DNA of 64,000 bases from Streptomyces katrae (lineage in GTDB: Bacteria; Actinomycetota; Actinomycetes; Streptomycetales; Streptomycetaceae), in assembly GCF_000717655.1 (NCBI RefSeq), contig NZ_JNZY01000023.1:1-64000 (forward strand), in the 5' to 3' direction. A program made the position numbers and the translations under genes. Under the pieces are notes generated by a model, which was given only the letters and a program-made list of their open reading frames with translations, was not told where the DNA came from and made no database searches. Positions within the stretch are counted from its first letter, which is position 1. Each line of letters begins with the position of its first letter. This document shows, piece by piece, positions 40,070 through 49,113 of the stretch.

Positions 40070-40724
40070 AGAGGCCTCCGGCGCGGCGTGCTCTCCGCGC
40101 GCGACCAGCACCTCGGCAAGCACGGCGAAGTCCGCTTCCCTGGCCGACCAGTCGGTGAAGAGGTCCAGGGCGAGGCCGGCGAACGCGTCCTCGTCACTGT
40201 CGTCGGAGAGATGGGGTCAGCCGTCGCACCTCGGCGCCGAACAACCGGTGGGCCGGCTCTGGATGTGTGCGCAGCGCCGCGGCAGCCGTCCAGGGCTCCT
40301 GGTCGCGACGGTTCGCCTACAGCATCGTGGCATTTCCCCATGCAGAGGACCGCTGGTACCAGTGGCGATATCCCAGACGCGGCGGGCCGCCATCAGCAAG
40401 GGCCGTGCCCACAGCGGGATCTCGTGGGGCAAGCAGCCCCGGCGGAGCCCCTCGTCGTGGAGGGTAATGGTGGCGCCAGCCGGGCCCAGGTCGTGGGCAT
40501 GGGCGGTGCGGGGACGGCTGAACGTCCGTCTGCGAACGGTTCTGCACCGCAACTTCGAGGGCCGCCAGGGCAAGGGCGGCGGTACTCACTTGGCCTCCCT
40601 GAAGAGTGGCGCCGCCACCGTGGCGCCACTTGACCTCACCCGACTCCCAGTCCGACGCCAACGCGACCGCGGGAGTCTGAGGCCGTGACGGGGTCGAGGA
40701 CGGACTCTTCGAGGCCTGGCGCAA
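40070..40724 (-). pseudogene. Unknown gene, frameshifted
   Basis: Minus-strand segments STAALALAALEVAVQNRSQTD, GATITLHDEGLRRGCLPHEIPLWARPLL (in two quotes of a continuous stretch from about 40,500) and DAFAGLALDLFTDWSAREAD are coding-like but lie in different frames, with shifts near 40510 and 40230. No family recognised. Confidence 0.35.
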
Positions 40725-40779
40725 AGGCCCGGAGGCCCGGCTCCTCGCACGAGTACGCCGTCTGGGCCCTACAGAGCCA

Positions 40780-41037
40780 ATGGTTCAAAACGGTCATCCG
40801 TTCCCGGTTCGGCGACACCTTCCGTGGCAGCTCGCCGAAGTGAGGCCTGCTGATCGGCTGACGGAAGCGCACACAAAGGTGCGCACACTGCAAGTCCCGG
40901 AGGGCGTAAGGACGGCGCTGTCCCGGAAGCTGTTGGTCGTCACGGCCGGGGTGAAGCACGATCTCGCCGATGCGGCAAGGCGCCTGGACGGGTCGATGAA
41001 GGACCTCGGCGAGGGTCGATCGCCTGAAGGCGACTGA
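40780..41037 (+). CDS. Small hypothetical protein
   Basis: An 85-residue frame with the conserved-looking core TLQVPEGVRTALSRKLLVVTAG, then KHDLADAARRLDGSMKDLGEG. This short motif-bearing protein recurs in Streptomyces in my recollection, usually with a slightly different N-terminus, so the first 20 residues may be foreign. Function unknown. Start uncertain. Confidence 0.5.
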   Translation: MVQNGHPFPVRRHLPWQLAEVRPADRLTEAHTKVRTLQVPEGVRTALSRKLLVVTAGVKHDLADAARRLDGSMKDLGEGRSPEGD

Positions 41038-41093
41038 GCAGCAAATGTCCGCGCTGGTTGTCAGCACGCGTTCCTGTGAGGAGAAGCAGAACC

Positions 41094-41300
41094 ATGACGT
41101 CACTTGATCCTGCAACCCGATCTCAGCCCCCTGCCGGTCATCTCGGTTGGCTGACCGCTGTGACCGGGCTGGTGTCCATCGTTGCCGTGGCCATCCTGAC
41201 CTTGACCGGTCACGCTGCCGCAGCCACCACAGTCGGGGTCATCGGTGGCGGGGTGAGCGCCGCTGGCGGCATCCAGGTGACCGTCCGTATCCGGCGCTGA
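41094..41300 (+). CDS. Small hydrophobic protein (68 aa)
   Basis: GAGGAG lies 11 bases before the ATG at 41094. Residues 20-40 (AVTGLVSIVAVAILTLTG) and 42-58 (AATTVGVIGGGVSAAGG) form two hydrophobic segments, so it is a probable small membrane protein. No family. Confidence 0.55.
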   Translation: MTSLDPATRSQPPAGHLGWLTAVTGLVSIVAVAILTLTGHAAAATTVGVIGGGVSAAGGIQVTVRIRR

Positions 41301-41885
41301 GGCATCGGCCTCCTGCTGCGGGACTGCGGGCCGTTCGCCGCAGCCCCGCTCGCGCTGACCGACCGCGACACCGTGACCGGCGCCGTGCGCTTCGCGAACG
41401 AGGCCACCGCCGCCGGCATCCGCCCCGTCTTCGGCGTAGACGTCGCAGTCGCTCCCCACGCCCCCGCCCGCCCTGGATCCGCCATCCGACCCCGCACGCC
41501 GGTACGCGGTGGAGCACACGTGGTCTGGCCGCCGCTGCGGGTCACGCTGCTCGCGCGGAACGCCGCGGGGTGGGCGCGGCTCTGCCGTCTGGTGTCGGCT
41601 GCTCATGCCGGTGCGGCCGGCTGTGCTGGGGCGTGCCCGGCACAGGGCCTGGCTCGCTGCGGCTTGCCGCCTGTACCGTCGGCCTCGCCGATCAGCTCGG
41701 TGCCCGTGCGGTGCTGACGAACGCGGTCCGGTACGCAGATCCCGCGCAGCACCGGATCACCGACGTGCTGGATGCGGGCCGCGGCGGAGCGGATCGCGGA
41801 GGCGTCCGGCGCCGGTGCGGGCGAGCGGCCGCATTGCTGGCAGAGACCGGCCGCATCCCACCCCGACCGGTCGGGCGTCATCATG
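41301..41885 (+). pseudogene. DnaE-type DNA polymerase III alpha N-terminal fragment
   Basis: Reads DRDTVTGAVRFANEATAAGIRP and VFGVDVAVA, then RVTLLARNAAGWARLCRLVS, the PHP-domain start of a DnaE/DnaE2 polymerase. After a shift near 41640 another frame reads LGARAVLTNAVRYADPAQ and VLDAG, a later part of the same domain, with the intervening ~60 residues missing. The body of the polymerase (palm, fingers) is absent, so this is only a remnant. Confidence 0.6.
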
Positions 41886-41979
41886 CGTCGACCAGCTTCA
41901 GAGTCCTCTTCGTCTTCTTGGCTGGCGCCGTCTTCTTCGCTGCCGCGGTCGTCCCAGTCGTCGCTGGTGCCTCCGCGGT
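41881..41979 (-). pseudogene. In-frame Lys/Ala-rich tail after the deaminase-ASCH stop
   Basis: Directly after the TAA at 41980-41982 the same frame gives TAEAPATTGTTAAAKKTAPAK and then KTKRTLKLVDA with its own TGA at 41881. Its composition is biased as in genuine C-terminal tails, and codon use matches the main gene. It is probably the original C-terminus cut off by a CAA-to-TAA-type change, or reached by read-through. Confidence 0.45.
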
Positions 41980-42783
41980 TTAGGCGGCGCCTGTCTTGTC
42001 GTTGATCTGGAAGGTGATTACGTCGACTTCGTCGGTTCCCGCCAGATCTGGGTAGTGGCCCTTGAGGCCTTCCCGGAGTTCGGTTGCGGTCGTCAGCCCC
42101 TCGGCTTGGGCGTCCTGGTTGGTGAGGTCGCTGACCAGGCAGTGCCTGATGCCGGTCACCTCTGCCGGCAGGACGACTTCGGGGTCGCTTTCAAACACCA
42201 GCCGTGCCGGCCCGAGCTGGGCCGGGTCCCGGAAGCGGGTGGTCTTGGTCTTGGCGCCAGAGCGGACGTCTTCAAGGTAGCGGGGGTTGAACCGGATGAT
42301 CGGGGGACCGGCCGTCTCGGGGTCTTGGTAGAGCGATGGGTCGAGACCGTTCATGCCTTCCGGGGTCCATCGCTGAGTCAGCGGCATCAGGTCGGCGGCG
42401 AGAACGGACCTGGGCCCCGCGGGCGTGGGCACGATGACGCGCATGGTGGGGTAGTAGTCCACGAAGACCTGCCGATCGCGCCCGCACGGCCCGATGACCC
42501 CCCGCCCGTGGTTTCCCACGGCAACGATGCAGCGCATCTGGCGGGCACCCTGGGCTCGTGCGGCTCCCAGAGCCACGAGTTCGGCGCAGGGTCCGCCGGT
42601 GAAGTGGTAGAGATTCACGCCGGCGAACATCCGGTAGTCGGCGGCCATGACCGCAGCCCCCATCGTGTGGACCCCGTCTTCGTCGGGCCCGGCGTCCGTA
42701 TGCGCGTCTATGGTGCGGCGTGCCAGCTCCACGAGCTCACGCTCGTCATCATCGAGAGCTCGTGCAGATGACGGTACGTACAC
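41980..42783 (-). CDS. Cytidine-deaminase-like / ASCH fusion protein
   Basis: A 267-residue protein, GTG 42783 after GGGAAGG. Residues 30-130 follow the zinc deaminase fold (HTMGAAV, GGPCAELVALGAA, then IGPCGRDRQVF), closest to blasticidin-S or cytidine deaminases; the second Cys of PCxxC is Asp. Residues 165-262 are an ASCH domain (IRFNPRYLEDVRSGAKTKTTRFRD), a fold that binds nucleic acids or modified nucleosides. Downstream of the TAA, codons continue in frame for 32 more residues (see the tail feature). The combination suggests action on a modified nucleoside. Confidence 0.8.
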   Translation of the reverse strand: MYVPSSARALDDDERELVELARRTIDAHTDAGPDEDGVHTMGAAVMAADYRMFAGVNLYHFTGGPCAELVALGAARAQGARQMRCIVAVGNHGRGVIGPCGRDRQVFVDYYPTMRVIVPTPAGPRSVLAADLMPLTQRWTPEGMNGLDPSLYQDPETAGPPIIRFNPRYLEDVRSGAKTKTTRFRDPAQLGPARLVFESDPEVVLPAEVTGIRHCLVSDLTNQDAQAEGLTTATELREGLKGHYPDLAGTDEVDVITFQINDKTGAA

Positions 42784-42899
42784 GTTTTCAGCCTTCCCTT
42801 TCGTCAGCAGTCGCCAAGATCATTCCACGCCATGCAGGTGGGCTCCACGGGATTTCGGCTTGCCTTGACTGGGCCCCTATCTGGCGGCGGATGCGGCGG

Positions 42900-43228
42900 G
42901 CAGGCGCGAGGGCCCGGACGGTGCAAGGTGCCAGGGCTGCCAACTGCCCGGAGGGTGGCGAGGAGGCACTGGCGCTGGTCTTCTGGGCGTTGTTGAAGGA
43001 ACGGGCCGGCGATCCTGCAGGTGCCGAAGCCCTGGCATGGCAAGCACCCGGCTCATGCCCTACTTCGCCTTGATGGAGATGGCAGAGACACGGAAGGCCG
43101 CCCGCCTCCACGAGAGCGCGGGCCGCCTCTATCGCCAGCTCGCCGGTGCCCGACTGCTCGATCCGTCCGAGGGGCAGTGGCCGCACGGCCTCGACCCGGA
43201 CGGATCCCCCACACCGCCATGGCGATAG
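42900..43228 (+). pseudogene. TPR-protein C-terminal fragment
   Basis: The frame has EEALALVFWALLKERAGDPAGAEAL, a TPR hairpin, breaks near 43030, and continues in another frame as LMPYFALMEMAETRKA, RLHESAGRLYRQLAGA and the end GLDPDGSPTPPW. The last motif is familiar from Streptomyces TPR regulators. No start is visible. Confidence 0.5.
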
Positions 43229-43900
43229 AAGTGCGTGCCGCCCGTGCCCTTACCTGTCCTGCGCGGTCAGGAGCAGGACCAAGGGCCTGGGAGGGGGTGG
43301 TCCCGAGCGCGGTGGCCACCTCTTCGGCCGGCAAACCGTCGTCGCACAGGCTGCTGGCAGCCTCCCGGCTTACCCAGGCGGCGATCCGCTCCAGCACACC
43401 CGCGGCGCGCAGCGCGGCCAACGGTGCGTCCGCGACCCGTGGCGGTCAGCTGCTCGGCCGTCTCGACCAGGAGCGCGGCCAGCCGTTCGGGCAGCGGCAC
43501 GGTGGCGTCGCGGACAACGGACAGGTGCGCGGTCCAGCCCGCGCACGGTCCCGCGAGGTCGGCGTCCGCTTCGTACAGGGGTCGGTCGCCGATCGTGTCC
43601 CAGTCCAGGGGGTACGGGGCGGCGCTGCGCCATCCGCGCGCACACGGCCCGGAGGACCTCGGCGCACGGGCGGCCGTGCCGGCCGTCGTAGGCCGACCAG
43701 TGCGAGGTCGACGGCACGTTCGGACCGCTCCCGACATCGAAGTAGACCGGACCGGGTTCGCGGCCGCCGACGAGCACACCCGCCGCGTCCGCGTGCGCGT
43801 CGCCGAAGTCCACCGTCCACCAGTCCCAGTCCACCAGCACACCGCCCTCTCCCGCGTCCCTGCCGGCAGGCCGGCCGGATCCCGTCTGCGACTGCCCCAT
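43222..43900 (-). pseudogene. Hypothetical gene, frameshifted several times
   Basis: Consecutive minus-strand pieces: DWDWWTVDFGDAHADAAGVLVG, GSGPNVPSTSHWSAYDGRHG, LDWDTIGDRPLYEADADLAGP, LPERLAALLVETAEQ and LERIAAWVSREAASSLCD then GLPAEEVATALG. Each is clean in its own frame. At least three shifts occur. No family recognised. Confidence 0.45.
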
Positions 43901-43984
43901 CCGCGCGGGTGCCGACACCAGGAAGGGCCCAACAACCAGCGCGGTTGGACACCGGCCCCGGCAACACAGCGCTGCTGGAGGGTT

Positions 43985-44130
43985 GAGCCGCGGTTGCCGT
44001 CTCCGGCGGAACGGGCGCGGCTGCATGAGGGGCGGGCCGGTGTCACGCAGGCGCGGCTCGCGGCCGCGTTGAAGAGGCCGCGGACGGTGAAGAACCGGGA
44101 GAACGGCCGCTCCGAGCCAAAGAGCCCCGA
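43985..44130 (+). pseudogene. XRE-type helix-turn-helix remnant
   Basis: EPRLPSPAERARLHE, then GVTQARLAAALKRPRTVKNRE and NGRSEP form an XRE DNA-binding domain with some mutated positions. It runs into Gly/Arg-rich sequence after about 48 residues. Confidence 0.45.
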
Positions 44131-44289
44131 CCAGCCGGGGGGGTGGGCTGGCCGGGGCAGGCCCGGCCAGCGGGGGGGGCCAGCCGGGGGCATGCGGGCG
44201 GAGTCGCAAGGGCCCTCACTTCACAGCGGATCCCCCGACTCCAGCCGAACGATCCTCGCAGGCGAACAGCCACCACGCCTGTCGGACAC

Positions 44290-44580
44290 GCGCCCGGCGG
44301 GCGGGTGCTGGTGCAGACCCGGCGCGGTTCGCTGTTCCAGGACCGGTGGCCCGACCTGGTGGCGGCCGCCGAGCAGCAGGTGCCGCGCGGCCTGGTCCTC
44401 GGTGGCGAACTGGTCGTATGGGACACCGAGGCCGACCGGTTGTCCTTCGAGGCGTCGCAGCGCCGGGCCGCCGCTCGCGGCCGCGCCGCCGCCGGTCTGG
44501 TCGGCCGGTGGCCGGCCTACTTCGTCGCCTTCGACGTCCTGCAGCTCGACGGGCAAGAGCTGTTGCGGACGGGCAAACCC
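44290..44580 (+). pseudogene. ATP-dependent DNA ligase (LigD-like) fragment
   Basis: Reads GGRVLVQTRRGSLFQDRWPDL, then GLVLGGELVVWD (motif III region) and PAYFVAFDVLQLDGQELL (motif IIIa). About 95 residues of a nucleotidyltransferase domain. The motif-I Lys and the C-terminal OB-fold are missing. It is a remnant lying near the DnaE remnant. Confidence 0.6.
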
Positions 44581-44729
44581 TGTGAGGGTACGAATGTCTG
44601 GTGCGCACTGACGCTTCCCACTGAACGACGCGGTTTGACCACCGTCGCAAGCACGCGCCCGTGCTCTACCGACCCGGCAGCCGATGTGGTGCCGGGTGGG
44701 GAACGGCTCGCGGATCCGTGGTCAGGAAA

Positions 44730-44942
44730 TCAGGACTCCGCGATGACCTCGTCCGCCTGCATGCCCTTCTGTCCCTGCACCGCAACGAAGGTCACCTTCT
44801 GGCCTTCCTTGAGGGCCTTGAAGCCGGTGCCCTGGATCGCCCTGAAGTGCACGAACAGGTCAGGGCCACTGTCGGGGGTGATGAAGCCGAACCCCTTCTC
44901 ATCGTTGAACCACTTCACCATGCCGGACTGGCGCTCAGACAT
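44730..44942 (-). CDS. Cold-shock protein (CspA family)
   Basis: A 70-residue single-stranded nucleic-acid chaperone with one cold-shock domain. [18 protein letters not shown] carries RNP1 (KGFGFI) and DLFVHF is RNP2. The C-terminal half [20 protein letters not shown] matches the family. The start ATG at 44942 follows AAGGGAGC. Intact, monocistronic, among pseudogenes. A second member lies at 58580. Confidence 0.92.
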   Translation of the reverse strand: MSERQSGMVKWFNDEKGFGFITPDSGPDLFVHFRAIQGTGFKALKEGQKVTFVAVQGQKGMQADEVIAES

Positions 44943-45274
44943 AACCGCTCCCTTGAATCACGTTCTGCGACCGGACGCACAGGCGCCCGACGGGCTGATC
45001 ATCCCTGCCAGCGGAACGAAGGTCACGGAACCGGCCGACCGGCCCCGCCCCGAACCCCGGCACGTCCTGCGCCGTGACGTCCAGGCGCAGCCGCTTGAAC
45101 CGCATCGGTGCCGGAAGACGCCGCCTCGGTCCACGGCCCGGTCTGCGCTGACCTCCGCCACCAGCTCCAGGCGGACCAGCACCACGTCCAGGACGTCAAG
45201 GCTCCCCCACGTCGATGCGAACCGCATCCCTCGGTCGCACCGCGGACTTCTGCGCGGTGTGTTCCGAGTCTGCG
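44943..45274. other. No supportable gene
   Basis: Minus-strand frames (RLDVTAQDVPGFGAGPVG and neighbours) look partly coding but lack start or end consistency. The 5' leader of the cold-shock gene falls at the left of this stretch. Confidence 0.35.
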
Positions 45275-46258
45275 CTATTGGGGGATGGTGACCAGGATGC
45301 GGCCGTGGCCACCGCCGGCGTCGACGTGGTCGTGGGCCTTGGCGACGTCTTCCAGCGACTGACGGTCGCCGACGGCGACGGTGAGGGCGCCGACGGCGGC
45401 GGTGGATGTGAGGTCGCGGGCGGCCTGGCGCTTGGCTTCGGGCGGGAAGTCGTCGCTGCCGAGCAGCCGCAGAGTGACGTTGTTGAACAGCAGGGGCCAG
45501 AAGGGGATCTCGGTGCGGTCCCTGCGGGTGGCGTAGGCGGCGATGACGGCGTTGTTGGCGGCTACGGCGTTGTCGAGGTCGGCGTTGTCGGACAGTGCGA
45601 CCTCGATGATCCGGTCGACGCCCCGCGGCGCGTGCGAGCGAATGGCCGCGGCGGGGTCGCCGGTGTCCAGGGCGATGGCGTGGGAGACGACGGCCGGGTT
45701 GACGCGGTCGAGGTCCGCGGTGCGGCGGACGGTGGCGATCACGGTGGCGCCGGCCCAGTGGGCGAGCTGGGCGGCCAGGGAGCCGATGCCGCCGAGGACT
45801 CCGTGGACCAGGACCAGTTGGCCGTCGACCGGGCCGTCGGCGAAGACGGTGCGGTGGGCCGTGATGCCGGGGATGCCGAGGCTCGCCCCCAGCTCATCAC
45901 TCAGATGATCTGGCAGAGGTACGGCTTGGTGGTCAGGTACGACGGTGTACTGAGCAGCTGTGCCGAAAGGGCGGTAGGACTGGGCGCCGTATACCCAGAC
46001 CCGCTGTCCGACGCGGCGGGCGTCGACTTGGGCGCCCACGGCGTCGATGACCCCGGCGGCGTCGCTGTGCGGGATCACGCGTGGATAGGGCATGGACGAG
46101 CCGAGCCAGCCACGCCGCTTCTTGGTGTCGCCGGGGTTGACGCCCGAGACGGTGACACGGACGCGGACCTCACCGGGACCGGGAACAGGGTCAGGTAGTT
46201 CACCGACGTGCAGGACATCGGCGGCGGGGCCCTGGTCGTCGTACCAGGAAGCAAGCAT
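45275..46258 (-). CDS. Quinone oxidoreductase-like MDR protein
   Basis: A 327-residue NADPH-dependent reductase of the medium-chain dehydrogenase/reductase superfamily, zinc-free branch. ELPDPVPGPGEVRVRV and SGVNPGDTKKRRG form the GroES-like half, HSDAAGVIDAVG follows, and VHGVLGGIGSLAAQLAHWAGA is the dinucleotide-binding loop (about residue 150). The C-terminal half has GRILVTIPQ. It lies 20 bases downstream of the PadR gene on the same strand, so it is probably its target. Confidence 0.88.
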   Translation of the reverse strand: MLASWYDDQGPAADVLHVGELPDPVPGPGEVRVRVTVSGVNPGDTKKRRGWLGSSMPYPRVIPHSDAAGVIDAVGAQVDARRVGQRVWVYGAQSYRPFGTAAQYTVVPDHQAVPLPDHLSDELGASLGIPGITAHRTVFADGPVDGQLVLVHGVLGGIGSLAAQLAHWAGATVIATVRRTADLDRVNPAVVSHAIALDTGDPAAAIRSHAPRGVDRIIEVALSDNADLDNAVAANNAVIAAYATRRDRTEIPFWPLLFNNVTLRLLGSDDFPPEAKRQAARDLTSTAAVGALTVAVGDRQSLEDVAKAHDHVDAGGGHGRILVTIPQ

Positions 46259-46278
46259 GGAAGTACCTCCGTGGGCGG

Positions 46279-46857
46279 TCAGCTCGCGGGAACGGCGGGC
46301 GCATGCGGATCACTGTCGGTGCATGCGGTGTCGAATACGGGCGGCTTCTCCCCGAGGGTCTCGCGCAGCCAGGTCCGTTCGGCGCGGCTGGTGGCGCGGG
46401 CGGTGAGCAGCATGCCGCGCCGGTAGGGGTCGGCGACCTCCTCGGCACGCAGGGGCCGCTGGTTGTCGTAGAAGAAGCTCGCCGACTCTTCCAGGAACTC
46501 CAGCCGCCTGCGCAGCACCGCGTGCTGTTCGGCCACGTCGGGCAGGTGGGAGAGGAAGGCCAGGACGATGTAGAACCGGGTGAAGTCGGTGATCTCGTGG
46601 TCGGCGGGCTTGCGCAGGCGCTGAAGCATGTCGGCCCGCCCGGCCGCGGTCAGGCTGAGCACGTACCGGGCCGCCCCCGCGGCCGGGTCGGCGCGCCGCT
46701 CGATCAAGCCCGCCTTGGTCAGACGATTGATCGCCGGGTACAGGCTGCCGTCACTGACCGGCCGCGTATAGCCGGTCAGCTGTGAGACACGGCGGCGCAG
46801 CTCGTGTCCGGGCAAGAGGGCCTCGGCGAGGAAGCCGAGTATCGCGAGTTCCAGCAT
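46279..46857 (-). CDS. PadR-family transcriptional regulator
   Basis: A 192-residue repressor. The winged-helix domain (residues 1-85) has LAILGFLAEALLPGHELRRRV and SDGSLYPAINRLTKAGLIERR, the PadR recognition helix and wing; a helical dimerisation arm (90-180) follows. Start ATG 46857 is preferred over 46881, which would fall inside the operator. It is divergent from the SnoaL-like gene and upstream of the oxidoreductase; the tandem palindrome between them suits autoregulation and control of both sides. Confidence 0.88.
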   Translation of the reverse strand: MLELAILGFLAEALLPGHELRRRVSQLTGYTRPVSDGSLYPAINRLTKAGLIERRADPAAGAARYVLSLTAAGRADMLQRLRKPADHEITDFTRFYIVLAFLSHLPDVAEQHAVLRRRLEFLEESASFFYDNQRPLRAEEVADPYRRGMLLTARATSRAERTWLRETLGEKPPVFDTACTDSDPHAPAVPAS

Positions 46858-46877
46858 GAGTCCATCTTTGCACGCGG

Positions 46878-46909
46878 ACATCGAATCGATGTGAACATCG
46901 ATTCGATGT
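46878..46909. promoter_or_regulatory. Tandem palindromic operator for the PadR regulator
   Basis: ACATCGAATCGATGT (46878-46892) and ACATCGATTCGATGT (46895-46909) are two 15-base palindromes separated by two bases. They sit between the divergent PadR gene and the SnoaL-like gene. Confidence 0.8.
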
Positions 46910-46956
46910 TACGCTCGTAGGTATCCGCCGAAACGTCTCTGGAGAGGCACAGCAAG

Positions 46957-47376
46957 ATGCCGTCGCAGTCCACCGAGTCCGTGATGAACCGCTTCGTCGA
47001 GTTCATCAACACGGGCAACGAGGATCTCGCTCGCGAGGTCATTTCTCCGGACGCGGTGTTCCACGCGCCAAGCCACCCGGAACCACTGCGGGGGCCCGAT
47101 GGGTACATGGAAGTCATCGGGATGATGCGCAGCGCCTTCCCCGACGTCCAGTGGACGCTGGAGGAGACGGTCACCGAAGGCGACACCGTGGCCGCGCGGT
47201 TCACCATGCGGGGAACCCACGACGGTGAATTCTTCGGGATCCCGGCGAGCGGCAACAAGATCTCGGTGCAGGCCATGAACTTCTACTACCTGGCCGACGG
47301 CCGGATCGTCGGCGAACGGGGCCAGCCCGACCTCCTCGGGGTGATGCAGCAGATCGGTGCCGTACCGGCGCCGTGA
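46957..47376 (+). CDS. SnoaL-like ester cyclase family protein
   Basis: A 139-residue protein with the NTF2-like cone fold. STESVMNRFVEFINTGNEDL, then VISPDAVFHAP and EVIGMMRSAFPDVQWTLEE followed by ARFTMRGTHDGEFFGIPASG place it in the SnoaL polyketide-cyclase/ester cyclase group. Many members are metabolite-binding or detoxifying proteins of unknown reaction. GGAGAGG lies 13 bases before the ATG. Divergent from, and presumably controlled by, the PadR regulator. Confidence 0.85.
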   Translation: MPSQSTESVMNRFVEFINTGNEDLAREVISPDAVFHAPSHPEPLRGPDGYMEVIGMMRSAFPDVQWTLEETVTEGDTVAARFTMRGTHDGEFFGIPASGNKISVQAMNFYYLADGRIVGERGQPDLLGVMQQIGAVPAP

Positions 47377-47843
47377 AACCACGTTGGGCTGGCTGAGCCT
47401 TCGGTCGCGCGGGATTGCCGCTGCCCGGAAGGGCCGTACGCGGTGGTAGAGGGGTGCGGCCGAACCTCCCTGACCCGCCGCACCGCCCGACCCGGCCCGC
47501 ACCTGGAGCCGGGGACATGAGGGAGCTGTGCCGCGCGGCCTACGGCGTCACCAGCCCCGCCGTCGCCTCGCTGTGCCACCTGACCTGTCGCTGACCTGCG
47601 GCGCACCCTAGCGATTGAATAGAGGGATCCCCGCCCCAGGAGCAGCGCCATGACCTCCCCCGCCCCGTCCCCCACATCGAGACCACAGGTCGCCACCTGG
47701 TCCCCCTCGCAGACCGGTCATGCGCGCGGTGGCACGTTAACTGCGCCAGTGACTCCGATTCCGGAGCGAGCTGCTCCACGCTCCCGTGTCTTGCGGATAA
47801 CGCGCGCTGTGACGTCTGGCACCGCGCCTCCTGCGTTCCCCTT
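47377..47843. other. Mostly non-coding, contains a truncated small gene
   Basis: Apart from the fragment at 47650-47724 no coding signal is convincing. The minus-strand frames are shadows. Confidence 0.4.
47650..47724 (+). pseudogene. Truncated copy of a small Cys-type protein
   Basis: AGGAG precedes an ATG that opens MTSPAPSPTSRPQVATWSPS, the same core (RPQVATW.PSQTG) as the 42-residue protein at 58301. After QTG the similarity ends and the Cys-containing half is absent. Confidence 0.5.
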
Positions 47844-48176
47844 TCAGAGGGCCATCCACGGGACGCGGCAGCGGTGGGAGGCCGTTCCCTCCGGGCACAG
47901 GGCCGCGATCACCGCGTTGCGGATGGTTCTGTGCCTCCGAAGGGAACACACCAAGCGGACACGCAACTCGATCGGCTGTCGAGCGCCACTGCTGCGGGCG
48001 GGATGTTCCACCGCCCACTGCTGCGCCAGGAAGTCGTACGCGTCGGCGGGTGAGGTCTCGCTCACACTGACGATCCGGGCACCGCGGGAGCCCACGGCGT
48101 CCTCGACAAGCGTTTTGACCCAGGCCAGCCCCTCCGTATCCGCGTACAAGCCGAACGTGAGGTCGCGCGTCCTCAT
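47844..48176 (-). CDS. Hypothetical protein coupled to MerR (110 aa)
   Basis: The ATG at 48176 overlaps the MerR stop (ATGA), so translation is coupled. It begins MRTRDLTFGLYADTEGLAWV and has an alpha/beta-like alternation (ARIVSVSETSPADAYDFLAQQW) in its first 60 residues. The last 40 residues are Arg/Cys-rich and may be altered. No family recognised; it may bind the MerR ligand or modulate the regulator. Confidence 0.55.
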   Translation of the reverse strand: MRTRDLTFGLYADTEGLAWVKTLVEDAVGSRGARIVSVSETSPADAYDFLAQQWAVEHPARSSGARQPIELRVRLVCSLRRHRTIRNAVIAALCPEGTASHRCRVPWMAL

Positions 48177-49099
48177 GCCGCTGCCCCCGTGCACCAGGAG
48201 TGAACCGGCGCGAGGGTGGATGACGGCGGCCATCCGTTGACCGTCGCCAGTAGCTGCCAGTAGCGCTCCACGAGCGGGTCGGTGCTCGTTCGCAGGCGGG
48301 CGAGGAGCCAGCGGCCCAGATCGCTCTCCTCGGCACGCTCGAACGCTTGGGCGTAGAGCTCTCCCAGTGCGTCGGCCGGGGATGCGTCCGCGGTGGAGGC
48401 CGGAAACAGCCCGGCGGACACAGCCTCGTTGATCCGTTCGCGCATCGCCAGGTTGAGGGACTCTTGCAGCGCCATGCCGTCCTTCCGGGAGAGCTCTTCC
48501 GCCTGGTCCTCGGCTGTCCGCCGGATCGCACCACGGAAGTCCGCGGTCTGGCAGAGTCCGCCAAGTTCCACCCAGGCATCGACCCGCTCGGACGTTGGGT
48601 CTTCGGGTAGTTCAGGCAGAACGGATTGCATCAGGCTTACGAACTCGGCATTGATGTGGAGGCCCGTGAAGGCTTCCTCGATGACGTCGGCCACAGGGCG
48701 GTGGCGTTCGGTCCGGGAGGGCGTGGCAAGTCGGTGCACGAGGTCCATCTCCAGAGGAGTCGCGCGGCCGCGTCCGGCGACCGCTCGAAGAAGGGCGCGG
48801 GGTAGGCGCAGGGTACGGATCTGCACGTCCAAGGCGTTGGCGTGCGCTTGCACGATCTCCGACAAGGACGCCTCCCGGTCCAGTACCCTGCGCACCGTCG
48901 CCAGGTCGAGCCCCAGTTCGCGCATCGTGCGGGCCAGCTCGAGGCGGGTAAGCGCGTCCGGATCGTAGAGCCGGTAGCCCGCCGGGCTCCGGCCGGTCGG
49001 CGGGACGATGTCCCGGTCGGAGTAGAACCGGATCGTCTTCACCGTCAGTCCGGTCCGGCGGGACAACTCCCCGATGGAATATTGCGTGTCGCTGTGCAT
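48173..49099 (-). CDS. MerR-family transcriptional regulator
   Basis: A 308-residue regulator. The N-terminal winged helix has YSIGELSRRTGLTVKTIRFYSDRD and AGYRLYDPDALTRLELARTMRELG, followed by a dimerisation helix. The C-terminal 200 residues are helical and ligand-binding, longer than in metal-sensing MerR proteins, suggesting a small organic or drug ligand. A 19-base palindrome 15 bases upstream is the probable operator. It leads a two-gene operon. Confidence 0.88.
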   Translation of the reverse strand: MHSDTQYSIGELSRRTGLTVKTIRFYSDRDIVPPTGRSPAGYRLYDPDALTRLELARTMRELGLDLATVRRVLDREASLSEIVQAHANALDVQIRTLRLPRALLRAVAGRGRATPLEMDLVHRLATPSRTERHRPVADVIEEAFTGLHINAEFVSLMQSVLPELPEDPTSERVDAWVELGGLCQTADFRGAIRRTAEDQAEELSRKDGMALQESLNLAMRERINEAVSAGLFPASTADASPADALGELYAQAFERAEESDLGRWLLARLRTSTDPLVERYWQLLATVNGWPPSSTLAPVHSWCTGAAA

Positions 49100-49113
49100 G
49101 CCTCCAGCCTTTC

